From assembly GCA_024227975.1 (NCBI GenBank), contig JAAETV010000191.1, positions 1-8,480 on the forward strand: 8,480 nucleotides of DNA. The letters run 5' to 3'. A model generated the notes under the pieces. That model was not told the DNA's origin. It made no database searches and saw only the letters and a program-made list of their open reading frames with translations. Below are positions 1 to 6,409 of the stretch, in pieces; position 1 is the stretch's first letter, and every line of letters starts with the position of its first letter. Position numbers and translations under genes: made by a program. The stretch is from Actinomycetes bacterium (lineage in GTDB: Bacteria; Actinomycetota; Acidimicrobiia; Acidimicrobiales; SZUA-35).

Positions 1-928
1 AGCACAACTAGCCTGTCTGGGCGTTGGAGCCGTCCTAGTCGCTGCCGGCCGCGAATCGAATGCAGATGCCGTAGTTGGGGTTGGCGGTGCTGCCATTGTT
101 GTTGCGCTTGGGATACTGGCCGCGATCCTGTGGCGGATCCGATCCCAGGCGACCACTCCCCGGTTCGCTCCGGCCATCGATGGCTACCTTGGCGCCATCG
201 GTTTCTCCATCGTGGGAACGGTGCTGGGAGTCACGACCGCCGTAGGTGGTCTTCCGTCGTGGGGGATCAAGGCCACAAGTGCGCACATCGATGCCAATGT
301 GTTGGGTCTCGTCGGACTCATCATCGCTGCGACTGTTCCCTACTTCGTCGCCACCCAGGCCCGGATGAAGATGTCGCCGCGAGCGACGCCGCATCGAGTC
401 CGTATCGCCACCGGAGCACTCGCGGCGGGGACCGCGACCGCCCTATGCGGTCACGGGGTGGACAGCGGGATCATCCTGGCGGTCGGATACGGCACCTACG
501 CGGGTGCGCTGGTGTGGCTCGTGACGCTCCTGCCCCAGGTTCGGCGCCGCCAGCTCGACTGGGCTGGACCCCGCTTGGTGCAGCTCGGCGCCGGGCTCGC
601 CTGGTGGTTCGCCATGGCCATCCTTCTCACCATCGCCTCGCTGGCCGACACACCCGACCGATCCAACGTGATCAGAGCACTTGTCATCGGAGGGTACGCC
701 CAGATCCTTGCCTCATCGCTCGCCTATCTCGGCCCCGTGCTTCGCGGCGGTGGACACCAGCTACTGTCCGAGGGCTTCGCCACCACCCGGTCGTGGGTCT
801 CACTGGCGGCCGGCAATATCGCAGGCTTCGGCGCACTCACCGGACACAGACCGACACTCGCTCTCTCCCTGAGCATCTGGGGGGTTGACATCGCGCTGCG
901 CTGGCTTCGTCTCGCCACCTCCCGATAG
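1..928 (+). CDS. Multi-pass membrane protein, heme-copper oxidase/NnrS-like membrane domain (5' partial)
   Basis: The reading frame is open from base 2 to the TAG at 926-928, so the start lies beyond the left edge and 308 residues are visible. I count about nine to ten hydrophobic segments joined by short charged loops, so it is an integral membrane protein. The segment coded at about 281-345 (SAHIDANVLGLVG, then a Thr/Pro-rich helix and an Arg/Lys loop) resembles, from memory, the HxHxN-LxGxVG helix of actinobacterial proteins related to heme-copper oxidase subunit I, NnrS and the membrane part of some copper nitrite reductases. The later GYAQILASSLAYLGPVLRGG stretch fits the same group. Here the second His of that helix is Asp (290-292), so metal binding may be lost. 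It converges on the stress protein gene across 64 bp. The coding frame and membrane nature are certain; the family link is tentative and no function is proposed. Confidence 0.72.
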   Translation, partial: AQLACLGVGAVLVAAGRESNADAVVGVGGAAIVVALGILAAILWRIRSQATTPRFAPAIDGYLGAIGFSIVGTVLGVTTAVGGLPSWGIKATSAHIDANVLGLVGLIIAATVPYFVATQARMKMSPRATPHRVRIATGALAAGTATALCGHGVDSGIILAVGYGTYAGALVWLVTLLPQVRRRQLDWAGPRLVQLGAGLAWWFAMAILLTIASLADTPDRSNVIRALVIGGYAQILASSLAYLGPVLRGGGHQLLSEGFATTRSWVSLAAGNIAGFGALTGHRPTLALSLSIWGVDIALRWLRLATSR

Positions 929-992
929 TCCCGACAACGGCCAACAAGATCCCTTGTCGACGACGTGAAAGTCGCCCTGGGGTCAATCGTCT

Positions 993-1856
993 TCAGTCTT
1001 TCCCTGGGGGTACAACGACCGTTGTGATCCCTGGGTGATGGGCTATCGATGTCGCGACCGATCTGTGGAACAGACGGCGAATTCCGTGATGCCCGCTAGA
1101 ACCGACAACCAATAGATCTGCATCTTGGGCCACTCTGCGTAGCTCGGCTTTGGCATCGTCTTCGGTGACCGCGATCTCGATGGTAGGGCCCTGGCCGTCT
1201 ACGCCTCGCACTTTGGCGACTGTCTCCTCGACTCGCTGCCGGGTGAATCTCTCGACGGGATCCACCATTGGGTCGGCTATGTCGGAGCTGAAGATGACGG
1301 CAGGAGAGCCGCCAAGGGCTATCACCTTGCCATCGGCATCGACATGGCGGAGGGCCCAACTCAACGCAGCCTGGGAGGCTCGCGAACCGTCAACACCAAC
1401 GACCATGACCGAGAGTGGCTGTCGAGCCGGGGCCGACCCCGGCACCACTGCCACCGGTACGTGCGCGTGCTTCACACAATACGATGCCACCGACCCGAGG
1501 AGTGCCTCTGCCACCGCGCTCCGTCCACGACTCCCGACAACCAGAAGATCGGCAGAACTGGAGGCGGCAACGAGTCCAGGACCGGGTGCGGAATCGACGA
1601 CAGTAGTGACGTCAGCCAATCCGGGTTGGATGGCATCGAGATAGGGCCTCCATCGTTCATGAGCGTCGTCTTCAGATCGTTTCACCCCGTGTCGACGTTT
1701 GGCGGTAGCACCAAATGCTTCCTGTGATGCCACTACAGGCCGGACCGACCCGAACCGGCCCTCCTTGTCAAGAGCCCACAGCAGGCCATGACGAGAACCA
1801 TCAGAACCATCGACTCCTACGATCACTGAGCCGCAATCCGCTGAGGGGGTGGCCAT
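993..1856 (-). CDS. Tandem-domain universal stress protein (UspA family)
   Basis: A 287-residue cytoplasmic protein with two UspA domains, about residues 9-140 and 148-287. Both open with a beta strand ending VGVDGS (13-18 and 153-158). The ATP-binding motif G-2x-G-9x-G-S is intact in domain 1 (G108, G111, G121, S122). In domain 2 the third glycine is Arg (G252, G255, R265, S266), so nucleotide binding there may be weakened. Proteins of this double-domain type are common in actinobacteria and are linked to hypoxia, starvation and dormancy responses; the exact role is unknown. The frame stays open upstream to 2138, but that part is low-complexity Arg/Pro/Ser sequence and runs into the divergent operon. 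The ATG at 1856 sits eight residues before the first conserved strand and is the natural start, although no convincing Shine-Dalgarno precedes it. It is transcribed divergently from the flavoenzyme operon. Confidence 0.93.
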   Translation of the reverse strand: MATPSADCGSVIVGVDGSDGSRHGLLWALDKEGRFGSVRPVVASQEAFGATAKRRHGVKRSEDDAHERWRPYLDAIQPGLADVTTVVDSAPGPGLVAASSSADLLVVGSRGRSAVAEALLGSVASYCVKHAHVPVAVVPGSAPARQPLSVMVVGVDGSRASQAALSWALRHVDADGKVIALGGSPAVIFSSDIADPMVDPVERFTRQRVEETVAKVRGVDGQGPTIEIAVTEDDAKAELRRVAQDADLLVVGSSGHHGIRRLFHRSVATSIAHHPGITTVVVPPGKD

Positions 1857-1967
1857 AGTCGACGTTCGCTCGTCGAACCGGACCGAGGAAGGGCACAAGG
1901 TCCCGACATGGCGAGCCCACCCACATCGAGCAGGTCTACTGAGCCGACTCGCCGGCCGGAGTAGCCG

Positions 1968-1996
1968 GGTGCACTTGGGGCCGAACGCCCCGCACC
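1968..1996 (+). promoter_or_regulatory. Bulged inverted repeat in the divergent stress-protein/flavoenzyme intergenic region
   Basis: The 170-bp region 1857-2026 separates two divergent starts and must hold both promoters. In it, GGTGC (1968-1972) and GGGGC (1977-1981) pair with GCCCC (1987-1991) and GCACC (1992-1996). The result is a ten-pair stem with a five-base loop and a four-base bulge (ACTT) on the left arm. It ends 30 bases before the ATG of the flavoenzyme. No T-run follows, so it is not a classical terminator. The asymmetric bulge favours an RNA leader hairpin over a symmetric protein operator. Whether it is transcribed is unknown, and I could not fix -35/-10 boxes with confidence. 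Confidence 0.35.
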
Positions 1997-2014
1997 ATCT
2001 TGGTCGAGACGTGT

Positions 2015-2020
2015 TAGAAG
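2015..2020 (+). promoter_or_regulatory. Shine-Dalgarno AGAAGG deciding the flavoenzyme start
   Basis: AGAAGG ends six bases before the ATG at 2027 and only three before the in-frame GTG at 2024. The spacing favours ATG. That start also gives the N-terminus MRDPRYD, which aligns with the ARDPKHD of mature trimethylamine dehydrogenase without any offset. Confidence 0.6.
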
Positions 2021-2026
2021 GTTGTG

Positions 2027-4066
2027 ATGCGAGATCCCAGATATGACGTTCTGTTCGAACCGGTGACCATCGGTCCAGTCGTTGCCCCCAACCGCTTCTA
2101 TCAGGTTCCGCATTGCAATGGCATGGGACACCGGGCACCTGAAGCCCACGCAGGGATGCGGGCGGTCAAGGCCGAGGGCGGCTGGGGGGTGGTGTGTACC
2201 GAGGAAGCCGAGATTCACCCATCATCAGACCTGACCCCAGCCATCGAGCTTCGGAACTGGGATGACCGTGACATTCCGGCGCTGACACTGATCACAGAGA
2301 AGATTCACGAGTTCGGGTCCCTGGCCGGAATCGAGCTGGTTCACAACGGACCCCATGTCGCCAACCGCTCGACGAGGGAGGCCCCGATCGGCCCTATCGC
2401 TCGACCAGTGGAGTGGATCGAACCCATCCAGGCCCGCCGGATGGACAAAGCCGACATCGCCGACCTCCGTCGCTGGCACCGCGAAGCGATTCGACGATCC
2501 ATCACCGCGGGGTTCGACATCGTGTACGTCTACGCCGGCCACTCGATGTCGCTGCTCCAGCACTTCTTGAGTCGCTACCACAACGACCGGACCGACGAGT
2601 ACGGCGGATCCCTGACCAATCGCGGTCGTCTCCTGAGAGAGATCCTGGAAGATGCCCGTGAGGAGGCGGACGGGCAGGCGGGGGTGGCCTGCCGATTGTG
2701 TGTCGACGAGCTTCTTGGACCCGCTGGGCTGGAACGTGGCGAAATCGAGGAGATCGTCGGGATGCTGGCCGAGCACCCCGACCTGTGGGACTTCGAAGTA
2801 GGTCCATGGTCGAACGACTCGTCGACCGCACGCTTCAAGCCCGAGGGCTACCAGGAGGACTATGTCCGCGGACTCAAGGAGCTGACAACCAAACCAGTCG
2901 TTGGGGTGGGGAGGTTCACGTCACCGGACGAGATGGTGCGCCAAATCAATAGTGGTGTCCTCGACATGATCGGAGCTGCCCGGCCCTCCATCGCCGATCC
3001 CTTCCTTCCGGCGAAACTGGAAGAAGGCCGCCTCGAAGACATTCGCGAGTGTGTCGGCTGCAACATCTGTGTCAGCGGTGACAATCTGATGGCACCGATC
3101 CGTTGTACCCAGAACCCGACGATGGGAGAGGAGTGGCGGCGGGGATGGCACCCCGAGCGGATCAAGCCCAAGGCCAGACCGGCCAAGGTGCTCGTCGTCG
3201 GTGGAGGACCATCAGGTCTCGAAGCGGCTCAGGCTCTGGGGAAGCGGGGCTTCGAAGTCGTTGTCGTCGAATCGACGAGAGATCTAGGGGGTCGGGTCCA
3301 CCAGGAGGCAGCCCTGCCTGGTCTCGCCACGTGGCGCAGGGTCGTCGACTACCGGCTGACGCAGATCGACCAGCTACCCAATGTCGACATCCACCGGGAG
3401 AGCCCCATGGGGGCGGAGGAAGCCCTGGGCTACGGTTTCGATCACATCGCCGTTGCCACAGGCGCCTCGTGGCGGGCCGACGGGGTCGGGCGGTCGCATA
3501 GCCGACCGATCTCGATCAGCGAGGGTGCGGTGATCCTCACTCCTGATGATCTCATGGCAGGATCTCGGCCCGCTACCGGCCGAGTGATCGTGTTCGACGA
3601 TGATCACTACTACATGGGCGGTGTCCTGGCCGAGCTGCTGGTGGCCGAAGGCTATGAGGTCGACATCGTCACACCGGAGCCTCTTGTGTCGGCATGGACC
3701 GTCTACACCCTGGAGCAAGAAGCAATCCACCGGCGGCTTGCCATGCTGGGTGTCGGTCTGCGCACCCAATACCTCGTCACCAGCATCGAAGACAACTCAG
3801 TTCAGCTGCGCCACCCAGTCACCGACGCTACTGAGTCAGTGGAATGCAGCTCTGTCGTCATGGTTACGGGACGACAGCCCAACGACCAGCTTGCCAACGA
3901 CCTCACCGAGTCAGCTGATGGTTGGGCCGACATGGGACTCCGATCGATGCAAACAATCGGTGATGCTTGGGTACCCGGCACCATCGCGTCAGCAGTCTGG
4001 TGGGGCCACCGTTACGCCCAAGAGCTCGAAGAGGAGCCCGAAGCCATCACCTTCCGAAGGGAGTAG
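2027..4066 (+). CDS. Trimethylamine/histamine dehydrogenase-family FMN, 4Fe-4S, ADP flavoenzyme
   Basis: A 679-residue cytoplasmic flavoenzyme, close to full family length (about 730 in trimethylamine dehydrogenase, TMADH). Residues 1-375 form an old-yellow-enzyme TIM barrel. Cys30 stands where TMADH carries its 6-S-cysteinyl FMN. Y169, H172, R223, D264 and R319 match the TMADH catalytic and flavin residues. C342, C345, C348 and C360 (CVGCNIC, then RCTQN) bind the 4Fe-4S cluster. Residues 386-480 form a Rossmann unit with GGGPSG at 392-397. The second nucleotide fold near 518-550 lacks GxGxxG, as in TMADH, which holds ADP there. Such enzymes oxidatively cleave amines and normally pass electrons to ETF. 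Of the TMADH aromatic bowl (Y60, W264, W355) only the Trp remains: here E60, W261, D352, so the substrate probably differs. It is the first gene of an operon with two hydratase genes. A dienoyl-CoA reductase is less likely but not excluded. Confidence 0.9.
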   Translation: MRDPRYDVLFEPVTIGPVVAPNRFYQVPHCNGMGHRAPEAHAGMRAVKAEGGWGVVCTEEAEIHPSSDLTPAIELRNWDDRDIPALTLITEKIHEFGSLAGIELVHNGPHVANRSTREAPIGPIARPVEWIEPIQARRMDKADIADLRRWHREAIRRSITAGFDIVYVYAGHSMSLLQHFLSRYHNDRTDEYGGSLTNRGRLLREILEDAREEADGQAGVACRLCVDELLGPAGLERGEIEEIVGMLAEHPDLWDFEVGPWSNDSSTARFKPEGYQEDYVRGLKELTTKPVVGVGRFTSPDEMVRQINSGVLDMIGAARPSIADPFLPAKLEEGRLEDIRECVGCNICVSGDNLMAPIRCTQNPTMGEEWRRGWHPERIKPKARPAKVLVVGGGPSGLEAAQALGKRGFEVVVVESTRDLGGRVHQEAALPGLATWRRVVDYRLTQIDQLPNVDIHRESPMGAEEALGYGFDHIAVATGASWRADGVGRSHSRPISISEGAVILTPDDLMAGSRPATGRVIVFDDDHYYMGGVLAELLVAEGYEVDIVTPEPLVSAWTVYTLEQEAIHRRLAMLGVGLRTQYLVTSIEDNSVQLRHPVTDATESVECSSVVMVTGRQPNDQLANDLTESADGWADMGLRSMQTIGDAWVPGTIASAVWWGHRYAQELEEEPEAITFRRE

Positions 4067-4122
4067 GTGAGCCCACGATCTCATCCTCATCGTGCTTGGA
4101 GGCTACGATTCGATACAGATCA

Positions 4123-4128
4123 GGGGGA
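4123..4128 (+). promoter_or_regulatory. Shine-Dalgarno GGGGGA deciding the FAS1-like hydratase start
   Basis: The frame of the next gene opens with GTG at 4067, directly after the flavoenzyme stop, but the first 22 codons read as unconserved Arg/His-rich sequence. GGGGGA ends four bases before the ATG at 4133, where conserved-looking sequence begins, so 4133 is the chosen start. Confidence 0.6.
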
Positions 4129-4132
4129 CACG

Positions 4133-4729
4133 ATGGCAGCATCTTTCCGCGAGGCGGCTGAACCCTATGTTGATGTGTGGGGACCGTTCACCCTGACTCG
4201 TGACTCGGTTAGCGAGACGGCTATCCGGCGGTTCTGCGAGGTAGCCGAGGATGGCAACCCGGTCTACTGGGACGACGGGTTCGCCGGGCAGTCGCGCTTC
4301 GGACGAGTGATCGCCCCTCCACAGTCCCTGTTCTCGATGTGCTTCCGGGCGTGGTGGACGCCCGATCATCAGAAGAAGAGGAATCGACAGGACGCAGCGG
4401 ACCTCAGCCCGTCTGGGACTCGAGCGGTTGAGCGCCAGTTCTATGCTCTGTGCGACGAGCACGGCTACACGGTGAACACCGTCGCTAGCCAAGAGGCGGA
4501 GTACATCGCACCGTTCGGACCCGGTGATGGCCGACTCAAGTCTCGCAACATGATCACGGAGGTCTCCGAGGAGAAGAAGGTACATGTTGGTCGTGGTGTG
4601 TTCGTGACAAGCGTTACCGAGTACCGCACCGAGATCGGAGATCGCCTCGTGGGTCGATCGACGCTCGTCCTACTTCGCTACCGGCCCGACGGCGAGCCAG
4701 AGGAAGAACAAGATGGCAGAAACAACTGA
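4133..4729 (+). CDS. FAS1-like (MaoC N-terminal type) hot-dog dehydratase subunit
   Basis: A 198-residue soluble protein with one hot-dog domain (about 22-180) of the FAS1-like/MaoC-N dehydratase type. The hot-dog helix reads FCEVAEDGNPVYWDD (34-48). It matches the family pattern DGNP-x-Y, where true hydratases have DxNP-x-H, and is followed by the GRVIAPP strand (57-63). With Tyr at the place of the catalytic His, this subunit probably supplies structure and acyl-chain binding rather than the catalytic pair. The C-terminal 15 or so residues are acidic and probably disordered. The gene lies 66 bp after the flavoenzyme and overlaps the next gene by 17 bp, so the two hot-dog proteins are likely translated together and assemble as a heteromer. 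This resembles ChsH1-ChsH2 in steroid side-chain degradation or HadAB in mycolate synthesis. The acyl substrate is unknown. Confidence 0.82.
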   Translation: MAASFREAAEPYVDVWGPFTLTRDSVSETAIRRFCEVAEDGNPVYWDDGFAGQSRFGRVIAPPQSLFSMCFRAWWTPDHQKKRNRQDAADLSPSGTRAVERQFYALCDEHGYTVNTVASQEAEYIAPFGPGDGRLKSRNMITEVSEEKKVHVGRGVFVTSVTEYRTEIGDRLVGRSTLVLLRYRPDGEPEEEQDGRNN

Positions 4730-5156
4730 GTACTCGACGTTGAGCTGGAACAAGATCGCCAAAGGCGACGAGATCGACAGCCTCAGCTTCCCGATCACAC
4801 TACGAACCCTGATGATCGACGTTGCCGGTACCCGTGATCTATACCCGATCCATCATGATCGGGACTTCGCCCGCCAGAACGGCGCTCGTGACATCTTCGT
4901 CAACACCATGTTCTACGAGGCGCTGTTCGGCCGGATTGCAACTGACTGGGCCGGCCCCGAGGCCTTCCTGCGGAAGCTGAGATTCACCATGAAGAGCCCG
5001 AACTGCCTGGGCGACACCATCGTCTCCCGGGGCTGGGTAACGGAGGTCTACTCCGACAAGGGGGAACACCTGGTTGATCTGGAGATCCACCTCGACAACC
5101 AGCTGGGGGCCGACGCCACCGTCGCCCATCTGACCCTCGAGCTACCAGGCAGCTGA
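4713..5156 (+). CDS. MaoC-like (R)-enoyl-CoA hydratase subunit
   Basis: A 147-residue single hot-dog protein. The sequence GTRDLYPIHHD (39-49) fits the hydratase-2 signature D-x-x-P-[LIV]-H, with D42 and H47 as the expected catalytic pair that adds water to, or removes it from, a 2-enoyl/3-hydroxyacyl thioester. The usual Asn of DxNPxH is Tyr44. The rest follows the MaoC order: a helix with NTMFYEALFGR (64-74), then the strands FTMKSPNCLGDTI and VTEVYSDKGEHLVDLEI. The start is supported by AGGAAG (4701-4706) six bases upstream, inside the preceding gene. Together with its overlapping FAS1-like partner it probably forms one active hydratase. It is the last gene of the operon; a 47-bp convergent gap follows, with no clear terminator hairpin. 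Confidence 0.87.
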   Translation: MAETTEYSTLSWNKIAKGDEIDSLSFPITLRTLMIDVAGTRDLYPIHHDRDFARQNGARDIFVNTMFYEALFGRIATDWAGPEAFLRKLRFTMKSPNCLGDTIVSRGWVTEVYSDKGEHLVDLEIHLDNQLGADATVAHLTLELPGS

Positions 5157-5203
5157 CGACGGGCCAGCGACAAGCCATGACGCCTCGGTCACAGCCTTCA
5201 TGA

Positions 5204-6337
5204 TCAATCGGCCAGGTCGCTCATCCGGGTATTGAGGTCGGTGACGGTGTCGATGAACTCGTCGACGATGTCCAACAATACTCGACCGGCAGGTCGGACC
5301 GAGCTGGCCTGACCGACTACCTGGCCGACGAAGTACTGGGACAACTTGGCTGCCCCCTCGCTGGCGTGGGCGTAGTTTCGGATGCGGGCCTGGGGCCGGG
5401 CCACGAGCTGGGACTGGAGAGGCATGGGAAGAGGATCGGGTGTGTCATCGCGATTCCACTCCTCGCTCCATGCCGACTTGAGCATCCGAGCCGGCTTGCC
5501 GGTCATGTTGCGGGAGCGGATGGTGTCAGAAGATGTGGCACCTACGAACTTGTCCTTGATCGTCGGGATGACCTCGGACTCCTCGGTCGTCAGCCACACC
5601 GATCCGCACCAGACCCCCTCGGCCCCCAGAGCCATGGCCGCCGCCATCTGTCGACCCCGACCGATCCCGCCCGCAGCCAGTACAGGCACGGGAGCAACGG
5701 CATCGACGACCTCGGGTACGAGCACCATCGATGCCACATCGCCTGTGTGACCGCCAGCCTCATAGCCCTGGGCAATGATGATGTCAGCACCGGCGGCCGC
5801 GTGGCGTACCGCGTGGGCCTTCTTGCCAGCCAGGGCCGCAACCTTCACCCCTAGTTCGCGGGCCCGCTCAACAACGTCCGGCCTCGGAGGGCCGAGGGCA
5901 TTGGCAATGAGGGCAATGGGGTGAGCCAGAGCGATGTCGACCAGGGGCATGGACCGGTTCTCGGTCAGCGCGAGCCCGGTCGTAGTGGGCTTGTCGGCTC
6001 GAGGAGGAAGATCGGGTACCTGATAGCGATCCATCATCTCGTCCATGAACGCCTGGTGCTCATCGGGGATCAGAGCCTCGGTGCCCTTTCGGTCGAGACC
6101 GCCCTCCTCCTGGCCCACGTACCTGACCGGGATCACAAGATCGACGCCGTATGGCTTCCCTCCCAGCTCATCCTCGATCCAGGCCAGATCGATCTCGAGG
6201 GCTTCGGGACTGTGGCCGATAGCGCCGAGCACGCCCAATCCTCCCGCCTTGGACACGGCGACGACCACATCCCGACAGTGGGTGAAGGCCACGATCGGGA
6301 ACTCGATTCCCAACATCTCACAGATCTGGTTGGCCAT
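5204..6337 (-). CDS. Nitronate monooxygenase/2-nitropropane dioxygenase-family flavoprotein
   Basis: A 377-residue FMN-dependent TIM-barrel protein. Conserved features are AVSKAGGLGVLGA (27-39), the QGYEAGGHTGD stretch (190-200) whose His197 is the usual catalytic histidine, the phosphate-binding AAGGIGRGRQ (221-230), and LGAEGVWCGSVWL (237-249). Residues about 74-130 hold a charged insertion, typical as I recall of the actinobacterial subgroup. Family members oxidise nitronates, but many act as NAD(P)H:flavin or quinone reductases or in steroid-ring breakdown, so the name states family rather than proven substrate. The frame extends upstream to 6451 into a tandem repeat; the ATG at 6337 is preferred because a strong purine-rich Shine-Dalgarno precedes it. 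It converges on the hydratase operon and diverges from the TIM-barrel isomerase gene. Confidence 0.88.
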   Translation of the reverse strand: MANQICEMLGIEFPIVAFTHCRDVVVAVSKAGGLGVLGAIGHSPEALEIDLAWIEDELGGKPYGVDLVIPVRYVGQEEGGLDRKGTEALIPDEHQAFMDEMMDRYQVPDLPPRADKPTTTGLALTENRSMPLVDIALAHPIALIANALGPPRPDVVERARELGVKVAALAGKKAHAVRHAAAGADIIIAQGYEAGGHTGDVASMVLVPEVVDAVAPVPVLAAGGIGRGRQMAAAMALGAEGVWCGSVWLTTEESEVIPTIKDKFVGATSSDTIRSRNMTGKPARMLKSAWSEEWNRDDTPDPLPMPLQSQLVARPQARIRNYAHASEGAAKLSQYFVGQVVGQASSVRPAGRVLLDIVDEFIDTVTDLNTRMSDLAD

Positions 6338-6341
6338 ATCT

Positions 6342-6348
6342 CTCCCTC
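6342..6348 (-). promoter_or_regulatory. Shine-Dalgarno GAGGGAG for the nitronate-monooxygenase gene
   Basis: Read on the minus strand, a run of G and A (6350 down to 6339) precedes ATG 6337. It contains GAGGGAG, four bases upstream of the start. It excludes the longer upstream starts, which would translate the 14-bp repeat array. Confidence 0.6.
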
Positions 6349-6409
6349 TCGACACCCCGATCATTCCAGGCCGCCGGCAGTCCGTGCAATCGGGCAACAG
6401 CCAATCCCC

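Noticed and set aside
130..888. A 252-codon plus-strand frame overlapping the membrane protein.
   Set aside because: The product is Arg/His/Pro-rich without motifs, typical of a shifted frame in GC-rich DNA. The other frame gives coherent membrane helices.
931..938. CCGACAAC, the reverse complement of the repeat core GTTGTCGG, after the membrane protein stop.
   Set aside because: A single eight-base match is expected by chance about once in a few windows this size. Another TTGTCGGC match lies inside a coding region near 5991.
929..992. Inverted repeat CGACAA (932-937)/TTGTCG (954-959) in the convergent gap, possible terminator.
   Set aside because: The stem is six base pairs with a 16-base loop, with a competing five-pair ACAAG/CTTGT stem inside, and no T-run. 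Too weak to call.
1891..1904. GGGCACAAGGTCCC upstream of the stress protein gene, recalling a DosR box.
   Set aside because: Only the right half matches the GGGAC-N4-GTCCC pattern; the left half is off at the key A and C, and internal symmetry is weak.
1857..2138. N-terminal extension of the stress protein frame.
   Set aside because: The sequence is unconserved and Arg/Ser/Pro-rich, has no usable start between 1857 and 2026, and would overlap the flavoenzyme start.
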